This document shows, piece by piece, positions 31,611-33,528 of a DNA stretch of 33,528 bases; the stretch's first letter is position 1; each line of letters begins with the position of its first letter. The notes beneath the pieces were generated by a model. It made no database searches and was not told the DNA's origin. It saw only the letters and a list, made by a program, of their open reading frames with translations. A program made the position numbers and the translations under genes. The stretch is from Bacteroides sp. UBA1317 (GTDB lineage: Bacteria; Bacteroidota; Bacteroidia; Bacteroidales; Bacteroidaceae), in the NCBI GenBank assembly GCA_002307035.1, contig DBTL01000138.1, forward strand, positions 1-33,528. Reading direction: 5' to 3'.

Positions 31611-32114
31611 ATGACAATAATAGATAGTATAATTCTCATAGTGATAGCTCTTGGAGCATTCTTGGGTTTCAGAAAAGGATTTGTGAGACAATTGGCTTCT
31701 ATATTGGGGCTTATTGTTGGTTTATTAGCAGCAAAAGCATTGTATGTCTCGTTGGCAGATAAAATTTGTCCAACTTTAACAGAATCCATGACTTTAGCTC
31801 AAATTATGGCTTTTCTTGCAATTTGGATTGTTGTACCTTTATTATTTGGAATGCTTGCTCTTTTGATTACCAAGACAATGGAGGCTATATCGCTCGGCTG
31901 GCTTAATCAATTGCTAGGAGCGGGATTGGGTGCTTTAAAATATTTGCTTATCCTAGCTCTCTTTGTAGGTGTAATTGAGTTTATTGATACAGGGAATCAC
32001 CTGATAAGCCAAACAAAGAAGACTAAATCAGTGTTATATTATCCCATGAGAGATGTTGCGAGGTTCTTTTTCCCCGCAGCAAAGAAAGTTTCACAACAAT
32101 ATATTTTCAAATAG
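31611..32114 (+). CDS. CvpA family membrane protein
   Basis: A 167-residue inner membrane protein of the CvpA (colicin V production) family. About four hydrophobic segments are visible: IDSIILIVIALGAFLGF, LASILGLIVGLLAAKAL, MAFLAIWIVVPLLFGMLALLI and GAGLGALKYLLILALFVGVI. The start motif DSIILIVIALGAFLGFRKGFVRQ is family-typical. Its role is poorly defined (membrane envelope and stress in other bacteria). It is 3 nt upstream of sufB, so it is probably cotranscribed; why it goes with the Suf genes is not known to me. Confidence 0.88.
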   Translation: MTIIDSIILIVIALGAFLGFRKGFVRQLASILGLIVGLLAAKALYVSLADKICPTLTESMTLAQIMAFLAIWIVVPLLFGMLALLITKTMEAISLGWLNQLLGAGLGALKYLLILALFVGVIEFIDTGNHLISQTKKTKSVLYYPMRDVARFFFPAAKKVSQQYIFK

Positions 32115-32117
32115 ATT

Positions 32118-33528
32118 ATGCAACAAGAAGAACCTAATAAATATGTAAAAGAGCTCACTCAAGAGAAGTATAAGTATGGCTTCACGACGGATGTTGATAC
32201 GGACGTTATTGAGAAGGGGCTTAACGAAGATATTGTTCGTCTTATCTCATCGAAGAAAGATGAACCTGAATGGATGCTTGAATTTCGATTAAAAGCTTAC
32301 CGCCATTGGCTAACGTTGGAAATGCCCACATGGGCGCACTTACGTATACCTAAGATTGATTATCAGGCTATCTCTTATTATGCCGATCCGACTAAGAAGA
32401 AGGAAGGACCTAAAAGTCTGGATGAAGTTGATCCTGAGTTGATTAAGACATTCAATAAATTGGGCATTTCTTTGGAGGAGCAGATGATTTTGAGTGGAAT
32501 GGCTGTTGATGCGGTTATGGACTCTGTTTCAGTTAAGACTACTTTTAAAGAGAGTCTGATGGAAAAGGGTATTATTTTCTGTTCGTTTAGCGAAGCAGTA
32601 CGTGAGCATCCCGATTTAGTAAAGAAATATATGGGGTCAGTAGTAGGGTATCGCGATAACTTTTTTGCGGCTCTCAATTCTGCCGTTTTCTCGGATGGTT
32701 CTTTTGTATATATACCAAAAGGAGTGCGTTGTCCAATGGAACTCTCTACTTATTTTCGTATAAATGCAATCAATACGGGGCAATTCGAGCGGACACTTAT
32801 TGTGGCTGATGATGATTCATACGTATCATATCTTGAGGGTTGTACCGCTCCAATGCGTGACGAGAATCAGTTACATGCTGCTATTGTTGAAATAATAGTG
32901 CATGATAGAGCTGAAGTGAAATATAGTACCGTTCAAAACTGGTATCCGGGTGATGCTCAGGGCAAGGGAGGGGTTTATAACTTTGTCACCAAGCGGGGAA
33001 ATTGCAAAGGTGTAGCGAGCAAACTTTCGTGGACTCAAGTGGAAACAGGAAGTGCTATCACGTGGAAGTATCCATCTTGTATATTAACAGGAGATAATTC
33101 TACTGCTGAGTTTTACAGTGTAGCGGTAACCAACCACTACCAACAGGCTGATACCGGTACAAAGATGATTCATCTTGGACGCAATACGCGTAGCACTATT
33201 GTGAGCAAAGGTATTTCTGCGGGTAAGAGTGAAAATTCTTATCGTGGTTTGGTGCGTGTAGCCGAAAAGGCTGAAGGAAGCCGGAACTATAGTCAATGCG
33301 ATTCTTTGTTGTTGGGTGATAAGTGTGGTGCACATACTTTCCCTTATATGGATATACGCAACGAAACGGCAGTTGTGGAGCACGAAGCCACAACAAGTAA
33401 GATCAATGAAGATCAGATATTTTATTGTAATCAACGCGGCATTTCGACTGAAGATGCTATTGGCTTGATCGTGAACGGCTATGCTAAAGAGGTTTTGAAT
33501 AAGCTTCCGATGGAATTTGCCGTTGAAG
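32118..33528 (+). CDS. sufB: Iron-sulfur cluster assembly scaffold SufB (3' end missing)
   Basis: SufB, with SufC and SufD, builds Fe-S clusters on a cytosolic scaffold. The open frame begins MQQEEPNKYVKELTQEKYK and runs 470 codons to the window edge without a stop, lacking only about the last dozen residues of the usual length. Conserved features include RIPKIDYQAI, VYIPKGVRCPMELSTYFRIN, the SYLEGCTAP segment, NWYPGDAQGKGGVYNF and the NYSQCDSLLLGDKCGAHTFPY region, in which Cys394 corresponds to the sulfur-accepting Cys of E. coli SufB. SufC and SufD genes would be expected to follow. Confidence 0.97.
   Translation, partial: MQQEEPNKYVKELTQEKYKYGFTTDVDTDVIEKGLNEDIVRLISSKKDEPEWMLEFRLKAYRHWLTLEMPTWAHLRIPKIDYQAISYYADPTKKKEGPKSLDEVDPELIKTFNKLGISLEEQMILSGMAVDAVMDSVSVKTTFKESLMEKGIIFCSFSEAVREHPDLVKKYMGSVVGYRDNFFAALNSAVFSDGSFVYIPKGVRCPMELSTYFRINAINTGQFERTLIVADDDSYVSYLEGCTAPMRDENQLHAAIVEIIVHDRAEVKYSTVQNWYPGDAQGKGGVYNFVTKRGNCKGVASKLSWTQVETGSAITWKYPSCILTGDNSTAEFYSVAVTNHYQQADTGTKMIHLGRNTRSTIVSKGISAGKSENSYRGLVRVAEKAEGSRNYSQCDSLLLGDKCGAHTFPYMDIRNETAVVEHEATTSKINEDQIFYCNQRGISTEDAIGLIVNGYAKEVLNKLPMEFAVE

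Noticed and set aside
1..33528. tRNA, rRNA, CRISPR, insertion sequence or prophage genes
   Set aside because: None were recognised in any part of the window.

Overview
The window looks like a chromosome segment of a Bacteroides-type bacterium (order Bacteroidales). It is AT-rich, and many genes are preceded by the characteristic Bacteroides promoter (TTG or TTTG at about -33, TAnnTTTG at -7, often TATCTTTG) rather than by strong Shine-Dalgarno sequences. The gene content (DUF4254, DUF4252, DUF2807, DUF5672 proteins, IF2 with a very long charged linker, SpeA/ArgB, CvpA-SufB) is also typical of Bacteroides. Species cannot be fixed from sequence alone.

Layout. (1) 1-2472: housekeeping genes: the start of fabF and acpP (minus), purN (plus), pdxB (minus). 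(2) 2473-2892: a non-coding divergent region with four 14-bp palindromes spaced at exactly 23 bp. (3) 2893-14629: a low-GC surface-glycan locus, most likely for the lipooligosaccharide/lipopolysaccharide core. It holds a DUF4254 protein, two GT9 heptosyltransferase-like enzymes, a WaaP-like sugar kinase, two CDP-glycerol-glycerophosphotransferase-like proteins, a GT4, two GT2, a DUF5672 protein, a class V PLP aminotransferase and a TagD-like cytidylyltransferase. Orientation changes several times, and two long gene-free stretches (9510-10198 and 14630-15180) suggest gene loss or replacement. (4) 15181-17013: an MsbA-like lipid A/glycolipid flippase, which fits export of the product of the preceding locus. 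(5) 17014-20170: RNase HI, a nitroreductase, shikimate kinase with a small membrane protein, and a YgjP-like metallopeptidase. (6) 20281-21874: two tandem lipoproteins of the DUF2807 head-GIN family. (7) 22157-23673: an ECF sigma factor, a one-TM putative anti-sigma protein and a DUF4252 protein in an overlapping operon, with an ECF-type promoter just before the sigma gene. (8) 23697-26482: argB and speA (arginine and polyamine metabolism). (9) 26577-31485: the rimP-nusA-infB translation/transcription operon with a perfect Bacteroides promoter and a short leader ORF. (10) 31611-33528: cvpA and most of sufB, the first gene of an iron-sulfur cluster assembly operon running off the right edge.

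How the parts connect. The glycan locus contains everything needed to extend and decorate a core oligosaccharide: nucleotide-sugar glycosyltransferases, a kinase that would phosphorylate a core sugar, and a module (aminotransferase, cytidylyltransferase, polyol-phosphate transferase) that looks able to make and attach a CDP-activated phospho-alcohol or amino-alcohol. From memory and unchecked, a locus of this type has been linked to lipooligosaccharide core synthesis in B. thetaiotaomicron. The aminotransferase/cytidylyltransferase module is the best candidate here for undescribed chemistry. The ECF sigma operon, the palindrome array and the rimP leader are the best regulatory leads.

Limits: all family calls come from reading motifs by eye; no database search or folding was run. 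No rRNA, tRNA, CRISPR array, insertion sequence or prophage was seen.
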